This document shows, piece after piece, positions 1 through 8,083 of a DNA stretch of 64,000 nt. The notes beneath the pieces were generated by a model. That model ran no database searches, was not told the origin of the DNA, and saw nothing but the letters and a program-made list of their open reading frames with translations. Position 1 is the first letter of the stretch, and every line of letters starts with the position of its first letter. Both the position numbers and the translations under genes were made by a program. Location of the stretch: the NCBI RefSeq assembly GCF_000718555.1, contig NZ_JOAN01000010.1:1-64000 (forward strand). The letters run 5' to 3'. The stretch is from Micromonospora chokoriensis (lineage in GTDB: Bacteria > Actinomycetota > Actinomycetes > Mycobacteriales > Micromonosporaceae).

Positions 1-28
1 GGGGGGGGGGGTGGGGTGTGGGGGTGGG

Positions 29-988
29 TTAGTGGACTGCGGGGGCTGTGGTGAGGGTGGCGGTGGTGGTGTCGAGGGTTGCTTCGGTGCCTACTGGGAC
101 TGTTAGTTGGTTGGGGCCGTGGCCGATGGGGAGGCCGCCGAGGACCGGTACGCCGAGGTCGCCGAGGCGTTCGGTGAGCACGTCGACGATCGTGGTGTCC
201 CAGCCGTCGCCGCAGTCGGTGAACTGCCCGACCGCCACTCCGGCCAGTCCGTCCAGCGCGCCGGCCCGGCGCAGGTGGGTGAGCATCCGGTCGACCTTGT
301 ACGGGGGTTCCTGCACGTCCTCGATCAGCAGCACCGCACCGGTCAGGTCGGGCAGGTCCGGTGTGCCGATCGACGCAGCGATCATGCACAGGTTGCCGCC
401 GAGCAGGGTGCCGGTGGCGCGACCCGGGACGCGTACGCCGAAGGTCTCCTCGGTGGGCACTGCGGTGATCGACACTGGTTCGGTCGTCATCAGCGCCGCG
501 TGCAGGGACTCGGCGGAACGCAGCGGCGTCCGCTCGTCGCGCCAGGCCGCCCCCGGGCCGTGCACCCCGGCCAGTCGGGCACCCCGCCACAGTGCGAACT
601 GCAACGCGGTGATGTCCGAGAAGCCGGCCACCACCTTCGGATCGCGGCGGACGGCGGCCATGTCGATGGCGTCGACGATCCGCTGGGCCCCGTAGCCGCC
701 CCGAGTGCAGATCACTCCGCGGATCTCCGGATCGGCGAAGGCCGCGTTCAGGTCGGCGGCGCGCTGGTCGTCGGTGCCGGCGAGGTAGCCGTGGCGGGCG
801 TACGCGTTCGGCGCCGGTACCGGGCGCAGACCCCAACCGGTGAGCAGCTCCATGCCCCGGGCCACCCGCTCCGGCGAGGTCGGCCCGGACGGCGACACCA
901 GCAGCACCGGGTCACCAGGGCGCAGCACGGGCGGGCGGACGGTGGCGGTGTCCTCGCTGATCACAATCGAGGAGCCTAACGACCCCAC
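29..988 (-). CDS. LD-carboxypeptidase (peptidase S66 / MccF-like)
   Basis: S66 serine peptidases cleave the L-D amide bond of cytoplasmic muropeptide tetrapeptides during murein recycling; MccF-type members instead hydrolyse microcin C-like compounds. The 319-residue product has the family triad: Ser124 in GFSDITAL, Glu223 in LLIEDVQEPPYKVDRML and His290 in GLPIGHGPNQLTVPVG. There is no signal peptide, so it is cytoplasmic. The GTG at 988 lacks a good ribosome site; an internal GTG at 964 is possible. It reads away from the amidotransferase gene, and a 19-bp minisatellite begins 8 bp upstream of its start. Housekeeping and immunity roles cannot be separated from sequence. Confidence 0.88.
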   Translation of the reverse strand: MGSLGSSIVISEDTATVRPPVLRPGDPVLLVSPSGPTSPERVARGMELLTGWGLRPVPAPNAYARHGYLAGTDDQRAADLNAAFADPEIRGVICTRGGYGAQRIVDAIDMAAVRRDPKVVAGFSDITALQFALWRGARLAGVHGPGAAWRDERTPLRSAESLHAALMTTEPVSITAVPTEETFGVRVPGRATGTLLGGNLCMIAASIGTPDLPDLTGAVLLIEDVQEPPYKVDRMLTHLRRAGALDGLAGVAVGQFTDCGDGWDTTIVDVLTERLGDLGVPVLGGLPIGHGPNQLTVPVGTEATLDTTTATLTTAPAVH

Positions 989-995
989 CGTCGTC

Positions 996-1090
996 GGGAG
1001 GCCGCGCGGGCGGTGGGAGGCCGCGCGGGCGGTGGGAGGCCGCGCGGGCGGTGGGAGGCCGCGCGGGCGGTGGGAGGCCGCCCGGGCGGC
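996..1090. repeat. 19-bp minisatellite, five copies
   Basis: The unit GGGAGGCCGCGCGGGCGGT runs head to tail at 996, 1015, 1034, 1053 and 1072; the first four copies are identical and the fifth carries changes near its end. The array fills most of the divergent intergenic space between the LD-carboxypeptidase and the amidotransferase, so it sits in both promoter regions. Copy number is probably variable between strains (inference). Confidence 0.93.
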
Positions 1091-1130
1091 ATCGCTTGTG
1101 CCGGGGCGTGGCAGCGCGTGCCGTACCAGC

Positions 1131-1136
1131 TAGCCT
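1131..1136 (+). promoter_or_regulatory. putative -10 box, leaderless start
   Basis: TAGCCT lies 6 nt before the GTG at 1143, and no Shine-Dalgarno sequence intervenes. Transcription would start at or next to the start codon. Confidence 0.45.
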
Positions 1137-1142
1137 CGACGG

Positions 1143-1910
1143 GTGGCAACCGCGCTGGTGATCGAGAACGACCCGACGGACGACGCGCGCCGGCTGGGTG
1201 AGTGGCTGACCGAGGCTGGGCTGGAGCTGTGGGTGGTTCGCCCGCACGCCGGCGACGAGCTCCCCGCCGACCTGGAGGGGTACGCGGCGCTGGTGGTGCT
1301 CGGCGGCGACCAACAGGCGTACCCGCTGCCGGACGGCTCGCCCGGCGCACCCTGGTTTCCCGCCGTGGAGGGCCTGCTGCGCAAGGCGGTCCGGCACCGG
1401 GTGCCGACCCTGGCGGTGTGCCTGGGCGCGCAGTTGCTCGCCACCGCGCACGCTGGGCTGGTGGAGCGCAGCCCGTCCGGGCCGGAGATCGGCCCTGGCG
1501 TGGTGGGCCGGCGCGACGCCGCCGAGGGCGACCCGTTGTTCCGGTACGTGCCGTTGATCCCGGACGTGCTCCAGTGGCACTCCGACGAGATCACCGAGCT
1601 GCCTCGGGCCGCCACCCTGCTGGCCGCGTCCACCCGCTACCCGCATCAGGCGTTCCGGCTCGGCGACCGGGCGTGGGGGTTGCAGTTCCACATCGAGTGC
1701 GACGCCGCGATGATCGCCGGCTGGGCCACCGACTCGACCCAACTCGCCGAGCTGGGCTACGACCCGGAGTTGGTGGTCGCGGCCTGCGCCTCGGTGCTGC
1801 CCGACATCGAGGAGGTCTGGCAGCCGTTCGCCGCCCGGTTCGCCGCGCTGGCCCTCGGCGAGTTGGACGACAGCACGATGCGGCGCGGCCTGCCGTTGCT
1901 CGGGCACTGA
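1143..1910 (+). CDS. class I glutamine amidotransferase-like protein
   Basis: A stand-alone class I (triad) glutamine amidotransferase domain of 255 residues. The nucleophile is Cys93 in LAVCLGAQLLA, and His183 and Glu185 lie in LQFHIECD, so the glutaminase centre looks intact. No synthetase domain is fused, so the ammonia acceptor or alternative hydrolase substrate (for example gamma-glutamyl compounds, as in GuaA-like stand-alone GATases) is unknown. The stop overlaps the glnE start as TGATG, indicating translational coupling. This suggests a nitrogen-related role, but that is inference. The GTG start follows a -10-like box and lacks a ribosome site. Confidence 0.85.
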   Translation: MATALVIENDPTDDARRLGEWLTEAGLELWVVRPHAGDELPADLEGYAALVVLGGDQQAYPLPDGSPGAPWFPAVEGLLRKAVRHRVPTLAVCLGAQLLATAHAGLVERSPSGPEIGPGVVGRRDAAEGDPLFRYVPLIPDVLQWHSDEITELPRAATLLAASTRYPHQAFRLGDRAWGLQFHIECDAAMIAGWATDSTQLAELGYDPELVVAACASVLPDIEEVWQPFAARFAALALGELDDSTMRRGLPLLGH

Positions 1911-4900
1911 TGAGCCGGCCGACCAGGGCACCGGGCCGGCTCGCCCGGTACGGCTTCGGCACCGCCGAAGGCGACGGCGGCGCACGCGCCGCGGACCTGC
2001 TCGGCCCGGATGGGCTGCGGCTGTGGCGGCTGGAGGAGCAGGAGCCGGCCGACGCGCTGGCTGCGGAGCTGCTCGCCGCGCTGTCCCGGGCCGCCGACCC
2101 GGACCTGGCGCTGCGCCAGCTACACCGCATCGTGGAGGCCGAACGCCGCACGACCGAAGGCAGCGGCGAGTCGCCGCTGCTTGCGGAGCTGCACGCCGAC
2201 CCTGGCCTGCGGCGACGGCTGATCGCGGTGCTCGGTGCGTCGGCGGCGCTCGGTGACCATCTGGTGGCCCATCCTGAGCAGGCCTTGACGCTGCGGACCG
2301 CCCCGGACGGGCTCGCCCCGCTCGCCGAGGGGCGGCTGGAGCCGACCGACGGTGACAACCCGGTGGCGGCGCTGCGGACCGCGTACCGGTTGGCGCTGCT
2401 GCGGATCGCGGCGGCCGACCTGACCGGCGGGCGTGGCCTGGAGCAGACGATGGCAGCGCTCTCCGCGCTGGCCGACGCGACGCTCTCCGCGGCGTACGAG
2501 ATTGCCGTCGCGGAGTTGGCGGAGGGCAGCGAACGGCCCCGGCTCGCGGTCGTGGCGATGGGCAAGTGTGGCGGCGATGAGCTGAACTACGTCTCCGACG
2601 TGGACGTTATCTTCGTGGCCGCCGAGGACGCGGACCTGCCCGCCGCGACCCTGGTGGCGACCCGGCTGATCTCCATCTGCGGGTTGGTCGCCTGGCCGGT
2701 GGACGCCGCGCTGCGCCCGGAGGGCAGCCGCGGCCCGTTGGTGCGGACCCTCGCCAGCCACCTGGCCTACTACCGGCGATGGGCGCGCACCTGGGAGTTC
2801 CAGGCGCTGCTCAAGGCCCGCCCGGCCGCTGGTGACCTGCCGCTGGCCCAGGAGTGGATCGACCAGCTCGCGCCGCTGGTCTGGCGGGCGGCCGAACGAC
2901 CCGAGGCGGTCGAGGACGTCCGCGCGATGCGCCGCCGGATCATCGACCACATCCCGCCGAAGGAGCTGGAACGCGAGATCAAGCGCGGTCCCGGCGGCCT
3001 GCGCGACATCGAGTTCGCCGTCCAGTTGCTGCAACTCGTGCACGGTCGCGGCGACGAGACGCTGCGCAGCCCCGGCACCATCCCGGCGCTGCGCGCGCTC
3101 GTCGCCGGCGGCTACGTCGGTCGGGCCGACGGCGAGGCGCTGCTGCGCGGCTACCGCTTCCTGCGCAGCGTCGAGCACCGGCTGCAACTACAGGGCCTGC
3201 GCCGTACGCACACCGTGCCCGCCGATCCGGGCGCGCTGCGCTGGCTCGCCGCCGCGCTGGGTTTCACGGCCACGCCGGGGCGCAGCGCCGTGGAGAGCTT
3301 CCGGGCCGAGTGGGTCACCCACGCCACCGAGGTACGCCGACTGCACGCCAAACTGCTCTACCGGCCGCTGTTGGAGTCGGTGGCCCGGGTGCCGGCCGAC
3401 GGGTTGCGACTCACCCCGGAGGCGGCCCGGAATCGCCTGGAGATCCTCGGCTTCGCCGACCCGGCCGGGGCGTTGCGTCACCTCCAGGCGCTCACCGGCG
3501 GGGTGAGTCGCACGGCGGCCATCCAGCGGACGTTGCTGCCGGTGCTGCTCAGCGAGTTCGCCGACGCGCCGGAGCCGGATCGAGGGCTGCTCAACTACCG
3601 GAAGGTCTCCGACAAGCTGGGCAGCACGCCCTGGTATCTGCGGCTGCTGCGCGACGGCGGCCCGGTCGCCCGTCGGCTGGCCCGGGTCCTCGCCCTGTCC
3701 CGGTACGTCGCCGACCTGCTCGCCCGCGACCCGGAGGCGCTGCGGCTGCTGGCCGAGGAGAACGAGCTGGTGCCACGCTCCCGCGAGGTGCTGCGGGAGG
3801 GGTTCCTGGCGGCGGCGGCCCGGCACACCGACCCGGTCGAGGCCACCCGCGCGGTGCGCGCGCTGCGACGGCGGGAGTTGGTCCGGGTGGCCTGCGCCGA
3901 TGTGCTCTGCCGGGCGGGCGCGCTCGCACCCAGCCCCACTCGGCCGGACGGCGCGCTCGCTCCCAGCCCCACCCCGCCGGACGGCGTCAACCGACCGGCC
4001 CCCGGTCTGTCCGACATCACCGAGGTCGGTACGGCGCTCGCCGACGTCACCGACGCCACCCTGGCCGCCGCGTTGCGCGCCGCTCAGGCCAGCCAGCCCG
4101 CGCCGGCCGGGCTACGGTTCGCGGTGATCGGCATGGGTCGGCTGGGCGGGTACGAGTCGAACTACCTCTCCGACGCCGACGTGCTCTTCGTCTACGACCC
4201 GCCGCCGGGCAGCAGCGAGAGCGCCGCCAGCGCCGCCGCGCACGCGATCGCCGAGGAGCTGCGCCGACTGCTCGGCGTACCCGCCCCGGACCCGCCGTTG
4301 GGCGTCGACGCCGACCTGCGCCCGGAGGGCCGCCAGGGTCCGCTGGTGCGCAGCCTCGCGGCGTACGCGGCGTACTACGCCCGCTGGTCGCGGGTGTGGG
4401 AGGCGCAGGCGCTGCTGCGTGCCCGGTTCGTCTGCGGTGACGCCGACCTGGGCGCCGAGTTCGAGGCGATGATCGAGCCGGTGCGCTACCCGGCCGACGG
4501 GCTGACCCGCGAGCAGGTCATCGAGATCCGGCGGATCAAGGCCCGGGTGGAAAATGAGCGGCTGCCCCGGGGCTCCGACCCGGCCACCCACACCAAGCTC
4601 GGTCGCGGCGGGCTGGCCGACGTGGAGTGGGCGGTGCAACTCGTCCAGCTCCGGCACGCCGGGGCGATTCCGGCGCTGCGCGGCACGCGTACTCTCGATG
4701 CCCTCGCGGCGGCCGAGCGGGCCGGCCTGGTCGACCCGGTGGACGCCGCGGAGATGGCCGCCGGATGGTCTCTGGCCGCGCAGGTCCGCAACGCGTTGAT
4801 GCTGGTCCGGGGCCGGGCCGGCGACCAGCTGCCCCGGCACGGGGTGGAGCTGGCCGGTGTGGCCCGGTTGCTCGGTCGAGACGATCCGGGGGAGTTCCTC

Positions 4901-4963
4901 GACGAGTACCTGCGCACCGGCCGCCGCTCGCGCGCCGCCGCGCAGCGCGTGCTGGAGGGGTAG
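1910..4963 (+). CDS. glnE: bifunctional glutamine synthetase adenylyltransferase/deadenylylase
   Basis: GlnE adds AMP to, and removes it from, the regulatory Tyr of type I glutamine synthetase. The 1017-residue product has two nucleotidyltransferase halves. The N-terminal deadenylylase motif GKCGGDELNYVSDVDVIF lies near residues 216-235, and the C-terminal adenylylase motif GRLGGYESNYLSDADVLF near 741-760; both keep the SDxD metal ligands. The interdomain linker (about 670-692) contains a duplicated GALAPSPTxPD block. The ATG overlaps the upstream stop and has no own ribosome site, so translation is probably coupled. The target, glnA, is 5 kb downstream with the adenylylatable Tyr. The 3' end meets the convergent next gene after 5 bp, leaving no room for a terminator. 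Confidence 0.95.
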   Translation: MSRPTRAPGRLARYGFGTAEGDGGARAADLLGPDGLRLWRLEEQEPADALAAELLAALSRAADPDLALRQLHRIVEAERRTTEGSGESPLLAELHADPGLRRRLIAVLGASAALGDHLVAHPEQALTLRTAPDGLAPLAEGRLEPTDGDNPVAALRTAYRLALLRIAAADLTGGRGLEQTMAALSALADATLSAAYEIAVAELAEGSERPRLAVVAMGKCGGDELNYVSDVDVIFVAAEDADLPAATLVATRLISICGLVAWPVDAALRPEGSRGPLVRTLASHLAYYRRWARTWEFQALLKARPAAGDLPLAQEWIDQLAPLVWRAAERPEAVEDVRAMRRRIIDHIPPKELEREIKRGPGGLRDIEFAVQLLQLVHGRGDETLRSPGTIPALRALVAGGYVGRADGEALLRGYRFLRSVEHRLQLQGLRRTHTVPADPGALRWLAAALGFTATPGRSAVESFRAEWVTHATEVRRLHAKLLYRPLLESVARVPADGLRLTPEAARNRLEILGFADPAGALRHLQALTGGVSRTAAIQRTLLPVLLSEFADAPEPDRGLLNYRKVSDKLGSTPWYLRLLRDGGPVARRLARVLALSRYVADLLARDPEALRLLAEENELVPRSREVLREGFLAAAARHTDPVEATRAVRALRRRELVRVACADVLCRAGALAPSPTRPDGALAPSPTPPDGVNRPAPGLSDITEVGTALADVTDATLAAALRAAQASQPAPAGLRFAVIGMGRLGGYESNYLSDADVLFVYDPPPGSSESAASAAAHAIAEELRRLLGVPAPDPPLGVDADLRPEGRQGPLVRSLAAYAAYYARWSRVWEAQALLRARFVCGDADLGAEFEAMIEPVRYPADGLTREQVIEIRRIKARVENERLPRGSDPATHTKLGRGGLADVEWAVQLVQLRHAGAIPALRGTRTLDALAAAERAGLVDPVDAAEMAAGWSLAAQVRNALMLVRGRAGDQLPRHGVELAGVARLLGRDDPGEFLDEYLRTGRRSRAAAQRVLEG
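3916..3984 (+). repeat. in-frame duplication in the glnE linker
   Basis: Two consecutive blocks of about 33-36 bp encode GALAPSPTRPD and GALAPSPTPPD between the two catalytic halves of GlnE. It looks like a recent tandem duplication in a region tolerant of length change. Confidence 0.7.
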
Positions 4964-4968
4964 CGGCG

Positions 4969-6624
4969 TCAGCTGCCGAGGGTGTATTCGCCGGGGTGGG
5001 GGACCACGACGGTGGTCCAGTCGCCGTCGGCGGTGACGGTGGCGTCACCGGAGGCGCTCAGCCAGCGGCTGTGTCGCACCCGGACCGCCACCGGGCCGGC
5101 GCTCGGGGCCCGGAAGGTCACCGTGGCGCCATCGAGGCGGACCAGCTCGGCGGGGGCGGCGACAAGTGGCAGCGGGTCGGCCACCGCCCAGACCCGCCAG
5201 TGTGGGCCGGACCAGACCGGCGTCAGGTACGGCAAACCGCCCTCGACCAGCTCCGCCTCGGCCCGTCCCACCCAGGACAGCGGGGCGTCCGGCAGCGCCA
5301 CGTACTGCACTGCGTTGTCGGTCAGCCAGGCCCGGTAGCTGTCCGGGTTCAGTGGTACGCCGGTGCCGGTCGCGCCGGGCACGGTCGTGAAGAACAGCGG
5401 GTTGCGGTCGATGTCGGCCTGCCGCAGCCACCCCCGGGCCAACGGCACCTCGCCGAGCCGCGCCGCCTCCCAGTAGTTGCGCGTCGGGGGAACCTCCACC
5501 CGCCCGGTGAGCCGCTGCCCGGCCAGGAACGCGCGCAGCGGCGCGTGGTAGCCGGGCGTGCTGGTCGGGTCGCCGATCCCGCGCAGGTCGGCGGGGACCG
5601 CCGGCGGCTGCCAGACGCAGACCGCCGCCAGCAGCGCGGTCAGGCCGACCCCGCCGACGAGCCGGGCACGGGTGAGCCCGGCCGCCCGGCGGGTGAGCCA
5701 ACCCGGCGGGCTGGCGGCGGCGGCCAGCACCGGCAGCGCGAACATCGTGACCAACCGGGTGGCGTTCAACCCCACCGGTGTGTGCACCAGGGCGGCGGCG
5801 AGCACCCCCGCCGCGCAGAGCAGCGCGCCGAACCGCACCGGCCGGTACGCGACCAGAGCGGCCACCACCAGAGCGGTCAGCACCGCGCGCAGCGTGTCGG
5901 TGCGGCTGATGTTCATCCAGCCGCCGTCGCCGAAGAGCAGCGCGGTCGCGGCCAGCGGCACGGCCGCCGCGACCCCGAGCGCCACACCGTCGGCGTACCG
6001 GCGGCTGAGCAGCAACGCGACCCCCACCAGGCCGACGAAGAGACCGGCCACCGGGCTCGTCGCCGAGGCCAGCAACGCGGCGACCGCGGCCAGCCCGAGC
6101 CGTGACAGCGTCCGCCCGCCCGTTCGCGCCTGTTCGGGGTACGCGGCGGCGTGGCTTTCGGGGTACGCGGCGGCGTGGGTTTCGGGGTGCGCGGCGGTGC
6201 GGCCGAGCGTGAGCGCGAGGAGGGCAGCCAGCCCGAACGCCACCCCCAGCGCATACGTGACCCGGCCGGAGACCAGGTTGCCGGTGAGCGTGACCACCCC
6301 GACCAGGCTGCCCAGCAGCGGCCGGGGCACCGGACTACGGGTCAGCAACGCGGCCAGCGCGGCAGCCGACGCCACCAGAGCCAATGCTCCGGTCACCCGG
6401 ACGCCGAGCAACGCCATCACCGGCTGGGAGACCAGGCTGTAGCCGAACTGCTGCACCCCGCCGTACCAGCGCAGATCCACCGGCGTCGGACCGTGGGCGG
6501 CGAAGAAGTCGGCCCGGGCGACCTGCGCGGCGAGGTCCGAGCCCATCAGCGGCAGGGCCAGCCAGAGCGCGCCGAGCACGACGGCGGAACCGGTGGCCAC
6601 CGCCACCACCCGACTGCGCCGCAT
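4969..6624 (-). CDS. polytopic membrane protein, possibly GT-C-like
   Basis: A 551-residue integral membrane protein with one N-terminal helix, a block of about ten further hydrophobic helices, and a C-terminal soluble region of about 200 residues rich in Trp, Tyr and Pro that is probably extracytoplasmic. The early loop holds acidic residues and the motif DLRWYGGVQQFGYSL, resembling the first loop of GT-C glycosyltransferases, but no diagnostic catalytic signature is certain. The ATG at 6624 is preceded by GGAGGT. A loop contains an in-frame repeat (YPESHAAA-type). It is divergent from the mptB-like pair 35 bp away, so a joint role in a surface glycan is plausible, but the function is not established. 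Confidence 0.6.
   Translation of the reverse strand: MRRSRVVAVATGSAVVLGALWLALPLMGSDLAAQVARADFFAAHGPTPVDLRWYGGVQQFGYSLVSQPVMALLGVRVTGALALVASAAALAALLTRSPVPRPLLGSLVGVVTLTGNLVSGRVTYALGVAFGLAALLALTLGRTAAHPETHAAAYPESHAAAYPEQARTGGRTLSRLGLAAVAALLASATSPVAGLFVGLVGVALLLSRRYADGVALGVAAAVPLAATALLFGDGGWMNISRTDTLRAVLTALVVAALVAYRPVRFGALLCAAGVLAAALVHTPVGLNATRLVTMFALPVLAAAASPPGWLTRRAAGLTRARLVGGVGLTALLAAVCVWQPPAVPADLRGIGDPTSTPGYHAPLRAFLAGQRLTGRVEVPPTRNYWEAARLGEVPLARGWLRQADIDRNPLFFTTVPGATGTGVPLNPDSYRAWLTDNAVQYVALPDAPLSWVGRAEAELVEGGLPYLTPVWSGPHWRVWAVADPLPLVAAPAELVRLDGATVTFRAPSAGPVAVRVRHSRWLSASGDATVTADGDWTTVVVPHPGEYTLGS
6120..6198 (-). repeat. in-frame 24-bp tandem repeat
   Basis: About three imperfect copies of a 24-bp unit (cggggtacgcggcggcgtgg core) encode HPETHAAAYPESHAAAYPEQ in a loop of the membrane protein. 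The codons are purely GC-biased. Confidence 0.65.
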
Positions 6625-6659
6625 GCCCACCTCCGTACCGCGACCACCGTACTGGCAGC

Positions 6660-8069
6660 ATGTCCGGCGTGCCTCACCACCTCGCGCGTTGGACCGGACT
6701 GGCCGGCTCGGCGCTGCTCGCCGTCGCCGCGTTCCTCGGCGGTGCCCTGCCCGGGGCACCCCTGCGCCCCACCCCGGTCAGCATCTGGCAGGGCCCGAAC
6801 GGGCCGCTGGTCATCGCCGCCTGGCTGGTCGGCACCGCGCTGATGGCGTACGCCTGGTGGTCGCTGCGGGACCAGGTGCCGTCGACGCGCTGGGCGCTGA
6901 TCACCGTTGGGCTGTGGCTGCTGCCGGTGCTGATCGCGCCGCCGCTGGCCAGCCGCGACGTGTACGCGTACGCCTGTCAGGGCGCCAGCTACGCCGCCGG
7001 GATCAACCCCTATGAGCAGGGCGTCTCCGCGCTGCCCTGCCCCTGGCTGGACACCATCTCGTACATCTGGCGGGACACTCCGGCGCCGTACGGGCCGCTG
7101 TTCGTGGTGCTCTCCGGAGCGGTGGTCACCGCCACCGGCTCACTCACCGGCGCGATCGTGGCGTTTCGGCTGATCGCGGTGGCCGGGGTGGCGCTGACCG
7201 CGTTCACCCTGCCGGTGCTGGCTCGGCGAGCCGGCGTACCCGCCCCTCGGGCGGTCTGGTTGGCGCTGGGCTGCCCGCTTGTCGCCGTACACCTCGTCTC
7301 CGGTGCCCACAACGACGCGCTGATGGTCGGGCTCCTGGTCGCCGGGCTGGCGGTGATCGCCGCCCGGCCCGGCCGCACCGGGCCGCTGCTCGCCGGCGGC
7401 GCGCTGCTCGGGCTGGCCGCCGCGATCAAGGTGACGGCGCTGGTCGTGGTGCCGTTCGCGGCGCTGGCCGCCATCGTCGGCGGGTACTCGGTCCGGGCCC
7501 TGATCCGGTACGGCGGATGGGTGGTCGGCGGCGCGGTCGCCGTCGTGGCCGGGGTGACCTACGCGGCGGGGCTGGACTTCGGCTGGGTGAGCGGGCTGGC
7601 CCGAGGCAGCGACGTGATCGCCTGGACCTCACCGTCCACCGCCGTCGGGCAGACCGTCGGCTACCTGGCGGTGCCCTTCGGCGCGAACATCGACGCGTTG
7701 CCGGTGACCCGGGGCATCGGCATGGGGGTGCTGGCGCTGCTGCTGATCTGGCTCTGGTGGCGAGCCCGCACCCGCGATCCGCTCTGGTACGCCGCACTGG
7801 CGCTGGCCGCCACTGTCGCCCTCGCGCCGCTGTTCCACCCCTGGTACTGGATCTGGCCCCTCGCGGTGCTGGCGGCCACCGCCCGTCGGACCGGATGGTT
7901 CACCGTGGTCGCCCTGATCGCGTCGTTCCTGGTGCTGCCCGACGGCACCGGGCTGCCCCGCTACACCAAGACGGTCGGGGCGCCACTGATGACGCTGTTG
8001 GTGATTGTGCTGGTCATCCGGTTGGTACGGTCGGCTCGGGCGGCCCGTCAGCCGGTCGCCGCCGACTGA
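6660..8069 (+). CDS. MptB-type alpha-1,6-mannosyltransferase
   Basis: A polytopic GT-C enzyme of 469 residues resembling polyprenol-phosphomannose-dependent MptB, which extends the alpha-1,6-mannan core of lipomannan/lipoarabinomannan on the outer membrane face. Family features are PLASRDVYAYACQGASYAAGINPYEQG after the first helices (catalytic acidic loop), WRDTPAPYGPLF, HNDALMVGLL, and the late FHPWYWIWPLA. The ATG at 6660 is chosen because the hydrophobic core follows directly; a GTG at 6669 is an alternative and neither has a clear ribosome site. A paralogue follows 14 bp downstream in the same operon. Donor and acceptor are inferred from family. Confidence 0.8.
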   Translation: MSGVPHHLARWTGLAGSALLAVAAFLGGALPGAPLRPTPVSIWQGPNGPLVIAAWLVGTALMAYAWWSLRDQVPSTRWALITVGLWLLPVLIAPPLASRDVYAYACQGASYAAGINPYEQGVSALPCPWLDTISYIWRDTPAPYGPLFVVLSGAVVTATGSLTGAIVAFRLIAVAGVALTAFTLPVLARRAGVPAPRAVWLALGCPLVAVHLVSGAHNDALMVGLLVAGLAVIAARPGRTGPLLAGGALLGLAAAIKVTALVVVPFAALAAIVGGYSVRALIRYGGWVVGGAVAVVAGVTYAAGLDFGWVSGLARGSDVIAWTSPSTAVGQTVGYLAVPFGANIDALPVTRGIGMGVLALLLIWLWWRARTRDPLWYAALALAATVALAPLFHPWYWIWPLAVLAATARRTGWFTVVALIASFLVLPDGTGLPRYTKTVGAPLMTLLVIVLVIRLVRSARAARQPVAAD

Positions 8070-8083
8070 GGGAAGGTGCGCCG

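Noticed and set aside
1202..1909. Long 5' extension of the glnE reading frame
   Set aside because: It overlaps the amidotransferase with an Arg/Gly-rich translation unlike GlnE; the TGATG junction gives the natural start at 1910.
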